Assembly: GCA_947442255.1 (NCBI GenBank)
Contig: CANEVO010000006.1
Span: 23,949-87,948, forward strand
Source: Opitutia bacterium
GTDB lineage: Bacteria > Verrucomicrobiota > Verrucomicrobiae > Opitutales > Opitutaceae
Reading direction: 5' to 3'
Length of the DNA stretch: 64,000 nucleotides
Both the position numbers and the translations under genes were made by a program. The notes below the pieces were generated by a model. That model was not told the origin of the DNA. It saw only the letters and a list, made by a program, of their open reading frames with translations, and did no database searches. This document shows positions 51,251-60,900 of the stretch, piece by piece (position 1 is the stretch's first letter; each line of letters begins with the position of its first letter).

Positions 51251-52525
51251 TCAGGCCGGGCGCAGGATTTTTTCCAATGCGGCGAGCAGCGCGTCGCATT
51301 CCGCCGGGGAGTTGAAAACGTGCAGGGAGACGCGGGTCGCATTGAGCTTTTGCTCGGAAACCGGCCGCGCCCGCATCGCATGCTCCTTGAACAGGCGGTC
51401 GAAAAGCCGGTCGAACGGCACCGTCGCGCTGGTGAACGTGACCATCGCGGCGTGCAGCGTCGGCGACTCCGGGGTCAGCACCGTCACGCCCGGCAACTTC
51501 ACCAGGCCGGCGCGCAGCCGGCCCGCCAGGAATCGGCCCCGCGCGGCAATGCGGTCGCGCCCGATCCGCTCCTGAAACCGCACCGCCTCGGCGAGCGCGA
51601 GCAGCGCGGCGGCATTGCGCGTGCCGTACTCGTAGCGCAGCGCGGTCGGGGCCAGCCGCAGTTCGCCGGGCAGAAATTCGAGTTCGCCCGAGTAGGCCCC
51701 CACCAGCGGAGGGGGCAACTCGTCCATCCGTTCGCGACGCACGAAGAAGACCCCCGTCTCGTGCGGGCCGCCCCACCATTTGTGCCCGCTGGTCGCGAAC
51801 GAATCGCACCCGAGAGTGCGCAACGAAACCGGAATCATCCCGGCCGACTGCGCCCCATCGACATGAAACCAGATCCCGCGTTCGCGGCAGAGTCGGGCCA
51901 ATTCCGCAACCGGCATCACGATGCCGGTTGGAGCCGTGACGTGAGACACCTGGATGACGCGCGTGCGCGGCGTGATGAGCGCGGCGATGCGCGCGATATT
52001 GCCCGCCACCGACTGCGGATCGGGCTCGAAAAGTTTCACGACGACCCCGCGCCGCTTCGCCTGATGGAACCACGGGAACGATCCGCCCGGGTGCGCGTGC
52101 GTTTCGAAGATCACCTCGTCTCCCGGCGCGAGTGACAAACCGGCGGCGACAATGGCGTTGGCCTCCGTGGCGTTGCGCACGAAGGCGATTTCCTCCGGCG
52201 CGGCGTCGAGAAAACGCGCCACCACCGCCCGCGCCCCGGCCAGGAGTTCGTGCCCGTGCTCGGACTTTTCCTGCAACTGCCGGGTCGTCTCGGCGGCGAG
52301 CGCGAGCACCGGCCGCGGCGCGGGGCCGAGTCCGCCCGTGTTGAAGTACGTCCGCTCGCGTCCCAGCGGATACTGCGCGCGCACGGCCTGCCAGAACCGT
52401 TCCGGGTCATTCTCCTCGAAAGCCGGCAGGGGTTCCGCCGCCTCCGCGCGCAGGCCCGTGGCGGCGAAAAATCCCGCGGTGCCGAGCGCGGCGCGGCGCA
52501 GAAACGATTTGCGGTCCAGATTCAT
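51251..52525 (-). CDS. Tat-exported class V PLP enzyme (cysteine desulfurase/epimerase-like)
   Basis: 424 residues; ATG 52525 overlaps the TGA of the gene upstream (ATGA). The N-terminus has a twin-arginine signal, MNLDRKSFLRRAALGTAGFF, fitting export of a folded cofactor enzyme. Class V fold: FVRNATEANAIVAAGL, GDEVIFETHAHPGG, VDGAQSAGMIPV (Asp that contacts PLP nitrogen at 223) and TSGHKWWGGPHETG with Schiff-base K249. It lacks the sulfur-relay Cys loop of IscS/SufS, so isopenicillin-N-epimerase-like or kynureninase-like chemistry is more likely. Last gene of the GH78-DUF6807 set; a link to carbohydrate use is by position only. Confidence 0.85.
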   Translation of the reverse strand: MNLDRKSFLRRAALGTAGFFAATGLRAEAAEPLPAFEENDPERFWQAVRAQYPLGRERTYFNTGGLGPAPRPVLALAAETTRQLQEKSEHGHELLAGARAVVARFLDAAPEEIAFVRNATEANAIVAAGLSLAPGDEVIFETHAHPGGSFPWFHQAKRRGVVVKLFEPDPQSVAGNIARIAALITPRTRVIQVSHVTAPTGIVMPVAELARLCRERGIWFHVDGAQSAGMIPVSLRTLGCDSFATSGHKWWGGPHETGVFFVRRERMDELPPPLVGAYSGELEFLPGELRLAPTALRYEYGTRNAAALLALAEAVRFQERIGRDRIAARGRFLAGRLRAGLVKLPGVTVLTPESPTLHAAMVTFTSATVPFDRLFDRLFKEHAMRARPVSEQKLNATRVSLHVFNSPAECDALLAALEKILRPA

Positions 52526-53376
52526 GTGGGGGCGAACGTCAGCCGGTGGTCGAGCCGGAGCCGGCCGCCGGCCGACAGAAGCTGGGGGTGCTCGCGGTGG
52601 AAGGCAAACGCGGCGATGGGGTGCTTCGCGCGCACAAACCACGGCAGGGGGCCGGCGGGATTTTCGAACCGGATCCGCGTGCGCCGCAACGAGCCGTCGT
52701 GCTGCGTCGCCCATTCCATCCAATGCGCCGCCGCGCCATGCACGGCCGCCTCCCCGGCCAGTCCGCCCTCGGCCGTGATGCCGATAACCGCGTCGCCGTG
52801 GTCGTCGAGCAGGTCCCGCGCCCCGCGAAATTGCAGGCCAGTGTAGTGTGAACCCGTGAGCCCGCCGAGGGCATGGTAGTTGCCCAGCGTCAGGTCGTGC
52901 CCGGCCACGTTGAACAGTTCGCTGGTCCAGCCGAGAGCCCAGGCGTCGGCGGCGATCTCGGTTTGCAACACGCGGCGCTCGTGCAACAGCACGCGGCCGG
53001 ACTTCGGATCGCACCAGTCGAGCGCCTCCTCGAGCCGCGCCGCGGTCAGCACGTACCAAGCCCGGTGCACCTGCGTCCCGTGATCGTCGCGCCAGGCATA
53101 GCCGTCCGCCGCGCGATGCGTGGGTCCGCCCCAGAAATTTACCCCGGCGACACTGGTGAGCGTGAGACTGAGGCCATGGTGCCAGGGATGATCGTTGGGC
53201 CGAAAATTGGTCAGAACATCTCCGGCGAGCGAACAAACGGGATGCGCATAAGGCCGCGGGGACTCGTTGCCCGGCGTGCCGGGGCCGTACACGTAGCGCC
53301 AGAGCAGCGCGCCGCCTTCGAGGCAGACGTCCACGTGCCGGTGCGGCTCGTGCCGCAGTTCCAGCGCCGCGCTCAT
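52522..53376 (-). CDS. DUF6807 (PmoA-type) protein
   Basis: 284 residues from ATG 53376, overlapping the TGA of the GH78 gene (ATGA). The family pattern is seen in YAHPVCSLAGDVLTNFRPND followed by HPWHHGLSLTLTSVAGVNFW, with repeated histidines, and a C-terminal HPIAAFAFHREHPQLLSAGG. No signal peptide, so cytoplasmic. Despite the name PmoA given to such proteins, they are not methane monooxygenase subunits. They occur in carbohydrate loci of Verrucomicrobiota and Planctomycetota and have no proven reaction. The longer open frame upstream is antisense shadow of the GH78 gene's 3' end. Confidence 0.75.
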   Translation of the reverse strand: MSAALELRHEPHRHVDVCLEGGALLWRYVYGPGTPGNESPRPYAHPVCSLAGDVLTNFRPNDHPWHHGLSLTLTSVAGVNFWGGPTHRAADGYAWRDDHGTQVHRAWYVLTAARLEEALDWCDPKSGRVLLHERRVLQTEIAADAWALGWTSELFNVAGHDLTLGNYHALGGLTGSHYTGLQFRGARDLLDDHGDAVIGITAEGGLAGEAAVHGAAAHWMEWATQHDGSLRRTRIRFENPAGPLPWFVRAKHPIAAFAFHREHPQLLSAGGRLRLDHRLTFAPT

Positions 53377-55826
53377 GGCAGCGAACCCTCGGCCTGAAAT
53401 CTTCCGCCGGCAAAATCGAAACGCTCGCCCCCGGGCAGACACAGGTAAACCGGTGTCGCGACCGGCGCATCGATGTCGATCGTGAAACGGCCACCGTCCG
53501 CCCGCCACGCCACCGCCACGGGTCCGCGGGGCGTACAGACGCGACCGCGGGCGTGCGTCAGTCCGCACCGGCGTGGTGCGATGTCGATGGTCGTAAAACC
53601 CGGCTGGCGCGGCGTAATGCCCAAAATCCGCGTCAGAAACTCCAGCGCCGGATGGGCGCTCCACGCATGGCACAGGGAGCGCCAGTAGCTGTTTTCCTCG
53701 ACGAAGGTCGAGAGCCCGTGGTCGATCATCTCGTGCCAGGGTCCGAGAAATTCCGGCATGCGGTCGTAGGCGCCCGCCAGCTCGAGGGCGCGAAACCCCG
53801 CGTGCCACCAGAAGAACGAACCGGGGGCGAGTTTCGGATCGCCGGGGAAACGCTGCAGCAGCCGCGCGTGTTCACGCTCGCCGGCCGCGCCGCAGACGAT
53901 GGCCCAGGCGTTGCCGTACTGGCTGACCTCGGGGCCGCCGGGCCGGTCGAAATAGAGGCCCTCGCTTTCCGACCAGAACCGCCGGTGCAACACCGGACGC
54001 AATTCCGCCGCCTCGGCCGCAAGCGCATCCGCCTCGGTCGCGGCCCCGAGCCAGCGGCAGAGGTCGGCGGCTTCCTCGAGCGCCAGAATATACTGCGCGG
54101 CCATGATGCAGGTGGGCCCGGCGTCGGCGCCGGGCACCACGCCCCGCGGCCACCACGGGCACCAGTCCGTGATATTCCAATACGGCAGTCGCGCCGGGAG
54201 CCCCGTGGCATCCGCGTGCCGGCGAAACCAGTCCAGCACCGCCCGCACCCCCGGAAGCAATTCGCGCGCCGTCGCGAAATCGCCCGAGCAGTACGTGTAG
54301 TCGCGCACATTGGTGATCCAATGCAACGACCACGACGGGATGATTTGCACGAGCCGCGAGGGAAACCGGCTTTGCGTCAACCCGTCGGAAAGTCGCGACC
54401 AGTCGAAATGATGCAGCGCCTGGCGGCTCAACCGGCAGTCGCCAGTCGCAAGCATCGCGATCTTCGAGGTGATCATCGTGTCGCCCGCATACTGCATCTG
54501 CTCGTAGTACGGGCAGTCCTCGAAGGTCTCGTGCGCACAGAGCCGCATGGTGTGCAACGCCACCCGCCAGATCCGGTCGAGGCGCGGGTCCGAACAGGTG
54601 AAATCCTCCGCGACGCGGTAGGGATAGGCCGTGAACCGATGGCGCAGCGCGCGGACGTGCAGCGGCGCGGCCCCGGTCGCAATCCGGAGCCCGACGTAAC
54701 GAAAAGCCCGCCAGTGCAACGGCTCGAAAACCTCGCCGGCCGCAGTCGGCCGGCCCGCCGGCTCCCAGAGATCACTCCAACCAGAAATCTTTCCGCGCCG
54801 GTCGAAGGTCCACCCCGTGCTCTCGTCGGCAAAATGCGACGCGAGGTTGGCCAGCGATTGCCGCCGGCCCAGAAGTTTCGCTCCGGGAGTGTCCCACGGC
54901 AGCCGCAACGCCTCGGCATAGGTCAGCCGCACGACACTGCCCGCACCTGCCTCCACCAAGAATTGCGGAAACGCGGTGGTGAGGCCGCCGACATCGAAAA
55001 TCACTTCAACCGCCGTGTGGGGCGGGACCGTCACGGGCGCGCCGGACGCGATCAATCCGCCCCAACCCGCCGGTGCGTCGCCGCCGCCCGGAGAAAAAAC
55101 ATCCCGAAAATCGGCCGGGGCACCTTCCTCAAGTGCCGGAATCATCCGCGGCACGAGCCCATACGGGCTCGTGGGGTCGCGGCGGTTCTCGAATCGCTCG
55201 GCCTTGTAGAGCACCGTCGCCGCCGGCCATTCGCGATCGGAAAAATCCGGCGTGGTCCAGCCGGCGGGAATGTCCTGGGAAACCCGATGCTCGAAGTAGC
55301 CCTGGTAGCCCTCGAACGTCGTGCTTTCGTTTTGGAACCGATGGGCCGTGTCGACTGCGACTTTCCACCGCGCGCCGGTGGAAAGGTCCTCGATCGCGCC
55401 ACCCGCGGAGTCGCCCAGGACGCCATCGAGCACGAACCCGCCCGCATAGGTCATCACCGAGCAGGGCGCGCCCAGGTGCGCGGGCCGATGGGCGACGCGC
55501 GACATGTCGAGCACGAGCGCGGCGAGGACGTTGGCGCCGGAGCGAAGATGAGGCGAAAGATCCAGACTTTCGTAAAAGTGATGGTTCACATCCCCCTTGG
55601 CGGGGCCGCGCGCGACGAGGGTGCCGTTGCAGAAAAACAAGTAGCGGCTGTCGGCCGAGAGGTGCACTTCGAGCCGCGCTCCCGTCGGGTCCGCCACCCC
55701 GAAGGCCCGCCGAAACAACCGCACCTGATAGTGGGAGGGCGACGCCGCGTCCGCGGCGGGAGCGGCATGGGTGCCTTCCGCCGACCAGATCCAGGCGGCG
55801 CGTTCGGTGAAAGGGGTAGAGGGCAT
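53373..55826 (-). CDS. Alpha-L-rhamnosidase-like glycoside hydrolase (GH78 family)
   Basis: 817 residues from ATG 55826, no signal peptide. Domain order fits GH78: N-terminal beta-sandwich modules (AAWIWSAEG, RYLFFCNGTLVARGPAKGDV), a second beta module with QSLANLASHFADE, then the (alpha/alpha)6 catalytic domain from about 395 with the region CAHETFEDCPYYEQMQYAGD corresponding to the conserved D-C-P-x-R-E motif that carries the acid residues. A C-terminal beta domain (GFTTIDIAPRRCG) closes it. It removes terminal L-rhamnose or a related sugar, in the cytoplasm as it appears here. First gene of an ATGA-overlapping operon and divergent from the isomerase and LacI genes, which suggests that the regulator controls it. 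Confidence 0.88.
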   Translation of the reverse strand: MPSTPFTERAAWIWSAEGTHAAPAADAASPSHYQVRLFRRAFGVADPTGARLEVHLSADSRYLFFCNGTLVARGPAKGDVNHHFYESLDLSPHLRSGANVLAALVLDMSRVAHRPAHLGAPCSVMTYAGGFVLDGVLGDSAGGAIEDLSTGARWKVAVDTAHRFQNESTTFEGYQGYFEHRVSQDIPAGWTTPDFSDREWPAATVLYKAERFENRRDPTSPYGLVPRMIPALEEGAPADFRDVFSPGGGDAPAGWGGLIASGAPVTVPPHTAVEVIFDVGGLTTAFPQFLVEAGAGSVVRLTYAEALRLPWDTPGAKLLGRRQSLANLASHFADESTGWTFDRRGKISGWSDLWEPAGRPTAAGEVFEPLHWRAFRYVGLRIATGAAPLHVRALRHRFTAYPYRVAEDFTCSDPRLDRIWRVALHTMRLCAHETFEDCPYYEQMQYAGDTMITSKIAMLATGDCRLSRQALHHFDWSRLSDGLTQSRFPSRLVQIIPSWSLHWITNVRDYTYCSGDFATARELLPGVRAVLDWFRRHADATGLPARLPYWNITDWCPWWPRGVVPGADAGPTCIMAAQYILALEEAADLCRWLGAATEADALAAEAAELRPVLHRRFWSESEGLYFDRPGGPEVSQYGNAWAIVCGAAGEREHARLLQRFPGDPKLAPGSFFWWHAGFRALELAGAYDRMPEFLGPWHEMIDHGLSTFVEENSYWRSLCHAWSAHPALEFLTRILGITPRQPGFTTIDIAPRRCGLTHARGRVCTPRGPVAVAWRADGGRFTIDIDAPVATPVYLCLPGGERFDFAGGRFQAEGSLP

Positions 55827-55895
55827 GCGTCTCGGGGAAACGTCGTCGACGCTCGATTCCGGGACGACGCAAAAGGGGAATAAGCTCGCGCCGTT

Positions 55896-55919
55896 CTGAA
55901 ATTCAACAACCGTTTTCAG
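55896..55919. promoter_or_regulatory. Candidate operator in the divergent GH78/isomerase promoter
   Basis: CTGAAA (55896-55901) and TTTCAG (55914-55919) form an inverted repeat; the left half also sits in the odd-length palindrome TGAA-A-TTCA (55897-55905). It lies in the 110-bp region between two divergent genes, 18 bp before the isomerase ATG. The TGAAA half-site recurs before the LacI gene at 56860. Confidence 0.35.
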
Positions 55920-55936
55920 GTTTTTTCATCCACTCT

Positions 55937-56827
55937 ATGAAAACCAAATCACCCACCCCGCGGCTGGTCATGTGCGCGACCACCTGGTCCATGATCGGCT
56001 GGCCGACGGCGCAGCGCGAATGGTCCGTGCCCCGCAAACTGCAGGCGATCAAGGCCGCCGGCTTCGAAGGCGTGTGCGCCTACATCACCCCGGAAATCAA
56101 AAGTGGCGCCGACCGCCTGGGCTTGGAGCTGATGAGCGGCTTCGACTGCCGCACCGTGGCGGAGGCGCTCCCCCGGCTTCGGGCGCAGCGGGATCTTGGC
56201 GTCCACTTCATCAACATCCAGTTGCTGAATCACGACACCCCGCCCGCGCACGCCGCCCGGGTCGCCGTGCAACTCATCCGGGCCTCGCGCCGCCTCGGGC
56301 TGGGCGTACACGTCGAGACCCACCGCGACACCTCGACCGAGACTCCGGAGAAATTCGACGAGATCGCACGCCTCTATCGCAAAGCCACCGGGGAGCCGCT
56401 GCCGGTGACCTGGGATCACTCGCACTTCGCCGTCTCGAAGCACCTGCTGCCGGCGGACTATTCGGCCCGCCTCCTGGTGTGGCCAGAGTTGGTCCAATGC
56501 TCGCAGATGTTTCACCTGCGGCCGTTCAACAGCCAGCACTGCCAGGTGCCCGTGACGAACGGGCGCGGCGCGCTGACGCCCGAGTTCCGCGACTATCTCG
56601 CCTTCACCGAGGACCTGTTTGCCCTCTGGCTCGCGGGGCCGCGCCCCGGCAACGCCCTCTGGGTTTGCCCCGAACTGGGCATGAGCCACGGCTACCACGT
56701 GAGCCACGATCCGCACGCATGGCCGGACGCGATTCGCGCCCGCACCGAGCTCTTCGGGGCCTGGAGCCGCGCCCTGAAACGCCGCCGTCCGGTGGGCAAA
56801 TCGCGAAAATTGCATGAAACGGCTTGA
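55937..56827 (+). CDS. Sugar phosphate isomerase/epimerase-like TIM-barrel protein
   Basis: 296 residues. Xylose-isomerase-like TIM barrel: KLQAIKAAGFEGVCAYITPE near the first helices, INIQLLNHDTPPAHAAR, RLGLGVHVETHRDTSTETPE (metal-binding Glu and a His), VTWDHSHFAVSKH (Asp/His) and WVCPELGMSHGYHV (final Glu). These match the divalent-metal ligands of the isomerase/epimerase family. Cytoplasmic. It probably interconverts the sugar released by the GH78 enzyme or a derivative. Divergent from GH78 and followed after 64 bp by the LacI regulator. Confidence 0.82.
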   Translation: MKTKSPTPRLVMCATTWSMIGWPTAQREWSVPRKLQAIKAAGFEGVCAYITPEIKSGADRLGLELMSGFDCRTVAEALPRLRAQRDLGVHFINIQLLNHDTPPAHAARVAVQLIRASRRLGLGVHVETHRDTSTETPEKFDEIARLYRKATGEPLPVTWDHSHFAVSKHLLPADYSARLLVWPELVQCSQMFHLRPFNSQHCQVPVTNGRGALTPEFRDYLAFTEDLFALWLAGPRPGNALWVCPELGMSHGYHVSHDPHAWPDAIRARTELFGAWSRALKRRRPVGKSRKLHETA

Positions 56828-56859
56828 CCATTCGCGGCAGTCTTTTCATTCGGTTTGCT

Positions 56860-56870
56860 GAAATTTTCAT
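56860..56870. promoter_or_regulatory. Candidate LacI operator before its own gene
   Basis: TGAAATTTTCA is an 11-bp palindrome 21 bp before the regulator's ATG at 56892. A second TTTTCAT half lies at 56844-56850. Similar TGAAA/TTTCA halves occur before the divergent GH78/isomerase pair, so an autoregulated LacI regulon is suggested. Possible -35-like TTGACC at 56825-56830 has no convincing -10. Confidence 0.35.
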
Positions 56871-56891
56871 CCGCCCGCCCCACCACCCCAC

Positions 56892-57938
56892 ATGCTGATC
56901 ACCGAAATTGCCCGGAAGGCGAAGGTGTCGCCCGCCACCGTTTCCCGGGCCATCAACCAGCCGCAGATCGTCGCGCCGGAAAGTTTGGCGCGGATCCGCG
57001 CGGTCATGCATCAGCACAATTACGTGCCAGCGCCGCTCAATCGCCGGCGGGGCCCGAAACCGCGCGGCTCGGAGCGCCGGCGGATCGGGGTTTGGTTCGT
57101 GGGAGCCGCGGCGCACAGCCCTAATCTCAACTGGTTTCAGGATCAATTGCTGCAGGTCCAATCGAACGAGACTCGCTACCGCGTCGATCTGCGCGTGCTC
57201 TTTTCGAATACGCCGGAAGAGCTGCCGGCCTCGCTCGCCGCCGAAAAACTCGACGGGCTGATTATTCAGGGGAAGGAGCCGTCGGCCGCCTGCCTCAGCA
57301 AACTGCGCGAACTGCCCCACGTCTGGTTCATGACGCGTCGTTCCACGACGTTTCCGGGCGACTACGTCGAGCCCAACAACGAGGAGAACGGCCGCATGGC
57401 CGCCGATTTCCTTCTGCAGCAAGGCCACAAGGCGGTCGCCGTCATCAGCACGGATCCCGATTACAGCGCCGTCACCCGGCGCGTGCGGGCGTTCGTCGAA
57501 CGCGCGGGCGAGCTGCGCCTGCCGGTGCATACGATTCTCGGCCGATCGAATCCGGGCGTGAGTTATCTGGAGATCGCCCCGGTGCACGGCGAGAGCGACA
57601 CGCTGGTGCGCACGCTCCTCGCCGCCACCCCGAAGGCGACGGGGCTTTATATTCCGGTGGACCATTTCTGCGGCTCGTTTTTTCGGGCGCTGCGCGAGGC
57701 CGGGAAGAAGCCGGGACGCGATTTCGAGGCGGTTCTCGGCAACTACAATCCGATGATTTACCACAACCTCGATCATCTGCCCGCCGCGATCGACATCAAC
57801 CTTCCGACGCTTGTCCGCAAGGTGGTCGATCACCTGGTCTGGCGGATCGAAAACCCCGGCACTGTCGGCCGCATCGGCATTTGCATTTCGCCCTCGCTGC
57901 TTCAGCCCAAACCCCCTTCCGGCGCACCCACCAGTTAA
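56892..57938 (+). CDS. LacI-family transcriptional regulator
   Basis: 348 residues. The N-terminal helix-turn-helix LITEIARKAKVSPATVSRAI plus hinge RRIGVWFVGAA is classical LacI. The effector domain contains VEPNNEENGRMAADFLLQQG (a motif surrounding the ligand pocket), GHKAVAVISTDPDYSAVTRR and LPAAIDINLPTLVRKVVDHL. Length is standard. It likely represses the GH78 operon, the isomerase and perhaps the receptor downstream until a sugar effector binds. It lies 61 bp before the TonB receptor gene. Confidence 0.93.
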   Translation: MLITEIARKAKVSPATVSRAINQPQIVAPESLARIRAVMHQHNYVPAPLNRRRGPKPRGSERRRIGVWFVGAAAHSPNLNWFQDQLLQVQSNETRYRVDLRVLFSNTPEELPASLAAEKLDGLIIQGKEPSAACLSKLRELPHVWFMTRRSTTFPGDYVEPNNEENGRMAADFLLQQGHKAVAVISTDPDYSAVTRRVRAFVERAGELRLPVHTILGRSNPGVSYLEIAPVHGESDTLVRTLLAATPKATGLYIPVDHFCGSFFRALREAGKKPGRDFEAVLGNYNPMIYHNLDHLPAAIDINLPTLVRKVVDHLVWRIENPGTVGRIGICISPSLLQPKPPSGAPTS

Positions 57939-57999
57939 ACCGGCCGCTTCCGGCCGGTGGCATTAGTGACGTGGCCACCTCAAAACTCAACCCGCACCC

Positions 58000-60900
58000 A
58001 TGAACATATCACGCTCCCGCTCGGGCCTGCCCGATCGAGTCAGTAGATACCTCAGCCTCGGTCTGGCGGCCTCGCTCGCCCTTCCGACCGGCTTTGCCCA
58101 GTCGACGGAGGAATTCCGCCGCCTCCAGGAAGAGAACGCCGCCTTGCGCCGCCGCGTCGCCGAAATGGAGGGACGTTCCGCACCGGCGCCTCAGGCCGCC
58201 AGCCCCCGCGCCATCGCCCCCGCCTCGAGCCCCGCTCTGCCCGCTCCGGGCACCACGGCCGAAGGCATCACCGTGCTCTCGCCCTTCCAGGTCAATTCCG
58301 AGAAGGACTACGGTTACCTGAAGACGAACTCCGCCACTGCCACGCGCATCGGCATGGAGATTCAGAAAATCCCGCTGAGCATTTCGGTGCTGAGCGAGGA
58401 TTTCATCCGGGACACCGGCATGCGCGAGATTTCGGACGTGTTGCGCTACTCGGCCTCCGCGGCCGGCGACACCCGCCAGGGCGTCAAGGCCCCCGGCAAC
58501 AGCGCGACGCCGTCGGGCACCTTCACGCTGCGCGGCTTCCCCATCAGCTCCCGCCTGCGGAACGGCCTCAACCGCTACTCCTACTACAACATGGATACGG
58601 TGGACCGGATCGAGATCATCAAGGGCCCGGCAGCCGTGTTTTTCGGCCAGGGTTTCCCCGGTGGCGTGATCAACTACGTGACCAAGCAGCCCCAGTTCAC
58701 CCAGATGCCCGCCACGTTCAGCTACAGCTACGGCGGCAATGAGGAACGCATGGGCGCCGAACGCACCACCATGGACCAGAACACCGTGTTCTCCTCCTCC
58801 GCCGCCATGCGCATGGTGGCGGTCTGGGACGACAACATCGGCAGCCAGACCGGCGAGTTCAAGAAGGCCTTCACCTTCGCTCCCAGCGTGAAGTTCGTGC
58901 CGTTCGCGAGTGGCAAGGTGCGTATTCTTGCCGACTTTGAATACTCCAAGGCCCGTCAAAACAACGACGGCCAGGGCTGGATTTATCCCGAGCAATGGTT
59001 CTCCGACTACAAAAATCCGTCCGCCGCCCTGCTCGTCGCGGCTAGCACCAGCACCGCTGGGGTCTATACCGGGACGCCAATGACGGCCGCCCAATACCAA
59101 GCCCGCATCTTCAATAACGTGGGTGCGTGGATTCAGGACGTGCGGCGCGTTGCCCAAGGCAACAACCTCGCCTCCAACTTCACCGCCACCAACCAATACG
59201 TGGCGCCCCAAGCCCTCTGGACCTCGATCAAGCGCGGTGCGACGTACACCCAACTCGACGGCTCCCGCCGCTACAACAGCAAGTTCAACAATCGCGGCGT
59301 CGGCTCCCAGACGGACAACACCGACAGCACCTTCGGCCTCACCATCGAGGCCGATCCCACCGAGTGGCTGAACGCCCGCTACACGTTCACGAAGAACAAT
59401 TCCTACTACAACTTCCTGACGTCGCAGGCGGCGCCCTACGCCGATGGTTACCGCATGAACTTCAGCGGTCTGTCCTATCGCGGCGACAAGCGCGACTCCA
59501 ACACCCACCAGTATGACTTTGTGTTGAAGAAGGACTTCCTCGGCGTGAAGAACAAGGTGCTCATCGGCGGCGTCTACGATCACAGCTTGTTCAACTATTA
59601 CGGCAACAGCGGCTTCCTCTACGCCAATATTCCCGGCGCGGCGCTGACAGGTTCGGGCGCGCTCCCGGCCGTGATCAGCAATACCTCCACGCTGCCGTTC
59701 ATCCCGGCAAACATCTCTTATCCGGGCACGACTTCGGCCCTGCCGACGGTCAACATGAACCTGGCGGCCGGCAACAACGGCGTCGGCTCATCGCTGCAGT
59801 TGCAGCAACTCTATGGCCGCGACGGCACGCCGCTCACCGCCACGCAGGTCTTTTCGGAATACGACCCGGGGATCCATCCCACACCCGACATCCGCCGCGT
59901 CACCGGCATCGATCGCGCCGTCGTCGACCGCTACAACCCGAAGAAGGAAGAGTACTACATCAACTATCTTGCGACGTTGATGGACGACAAACTCAACCTC
60001 TTTGCGGGCTATCGCACCGTCAACGAATACGACGGCGAACAGCGCGTCTCGCCGAATCCGCCGTGGTTCAATGGCTTCCCGGATGAGTTGCTCACCCTCA
60101 CGACTCCGGAGCAGATCAACCGCTACGGCATCAGCAATGCGGTCGGTAGCTATCACGTCGGAACCTACCTGGTGAAAAAAGGCGACTCCTCCATGTTCGG
60201 CGCCTCCTACGCCGTCACCAAGAGCCTGACGGCCTACGCTTCCTACAGCCGCACCTATCTGCCCAACACCGGCTTCCTCGGCCTGACCGACGAAAACCTC
60301 GTCCGCGTTCGGGCCGTTCAGATCGGGCTGAACCCCGACACGGAAATCTCCCGGATTCGGGCGGCGGGCAGCAACAACACGCTCAAGAACGAAGAGGGCA
60401 AAAACTACGAGTTCGGCGTGAAGACCTCGATGTGGGACAACAAGCTGGTCGGCACCTTCTCGGTGTTCCGGTTGCTCCGCAACAACGAGAAGCTCGACGA
60501 CACCCAGCGCCAAATCGACGAACCGCTCAACTATGCCGGCCCCAACAAGAGCGGCGCCTACGGCACCGGCAACGGTGGCGTGCGCTGGTATTCGAACTCC
60601 TCCTCCCGCAAGGTCGAGGGCACGGAGGCCGAGATTATCTGGACGCCCAGGCGCAACTACCAGGTGCTCGCCAACGCCTCCTGGCAGTGGACCGCCAAGA
60701 CGGTCGCCGATCCGCGCTTCTTCAACCCGGCGAATGCCCCCACCGGGGCCAGCGCGGCCCAGATCCAGGCGAACAACCAGAACTACTACTTCACGTATGA
60801 GTTCCGGATGCCCAACGTGCCGGAGTATCGCTTCAACATGTTTAACCGGTACACGTTCTCCGACGGCGCCCTGCGCGGTCTCACCGTCACCTTGGGCGCC

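Noticed and set aside
52522..53376. Methane monooxygenase subunit PmoA
   Set aside because: The name clings to the DUF6807 family, but the protein has no membrane helices and the context is carbohydrate use.
53553..55883. 776-codon plus-strand open frame
   Set aside because: Antisense of the GH78 gene, whose own strand shows a complete known protein.
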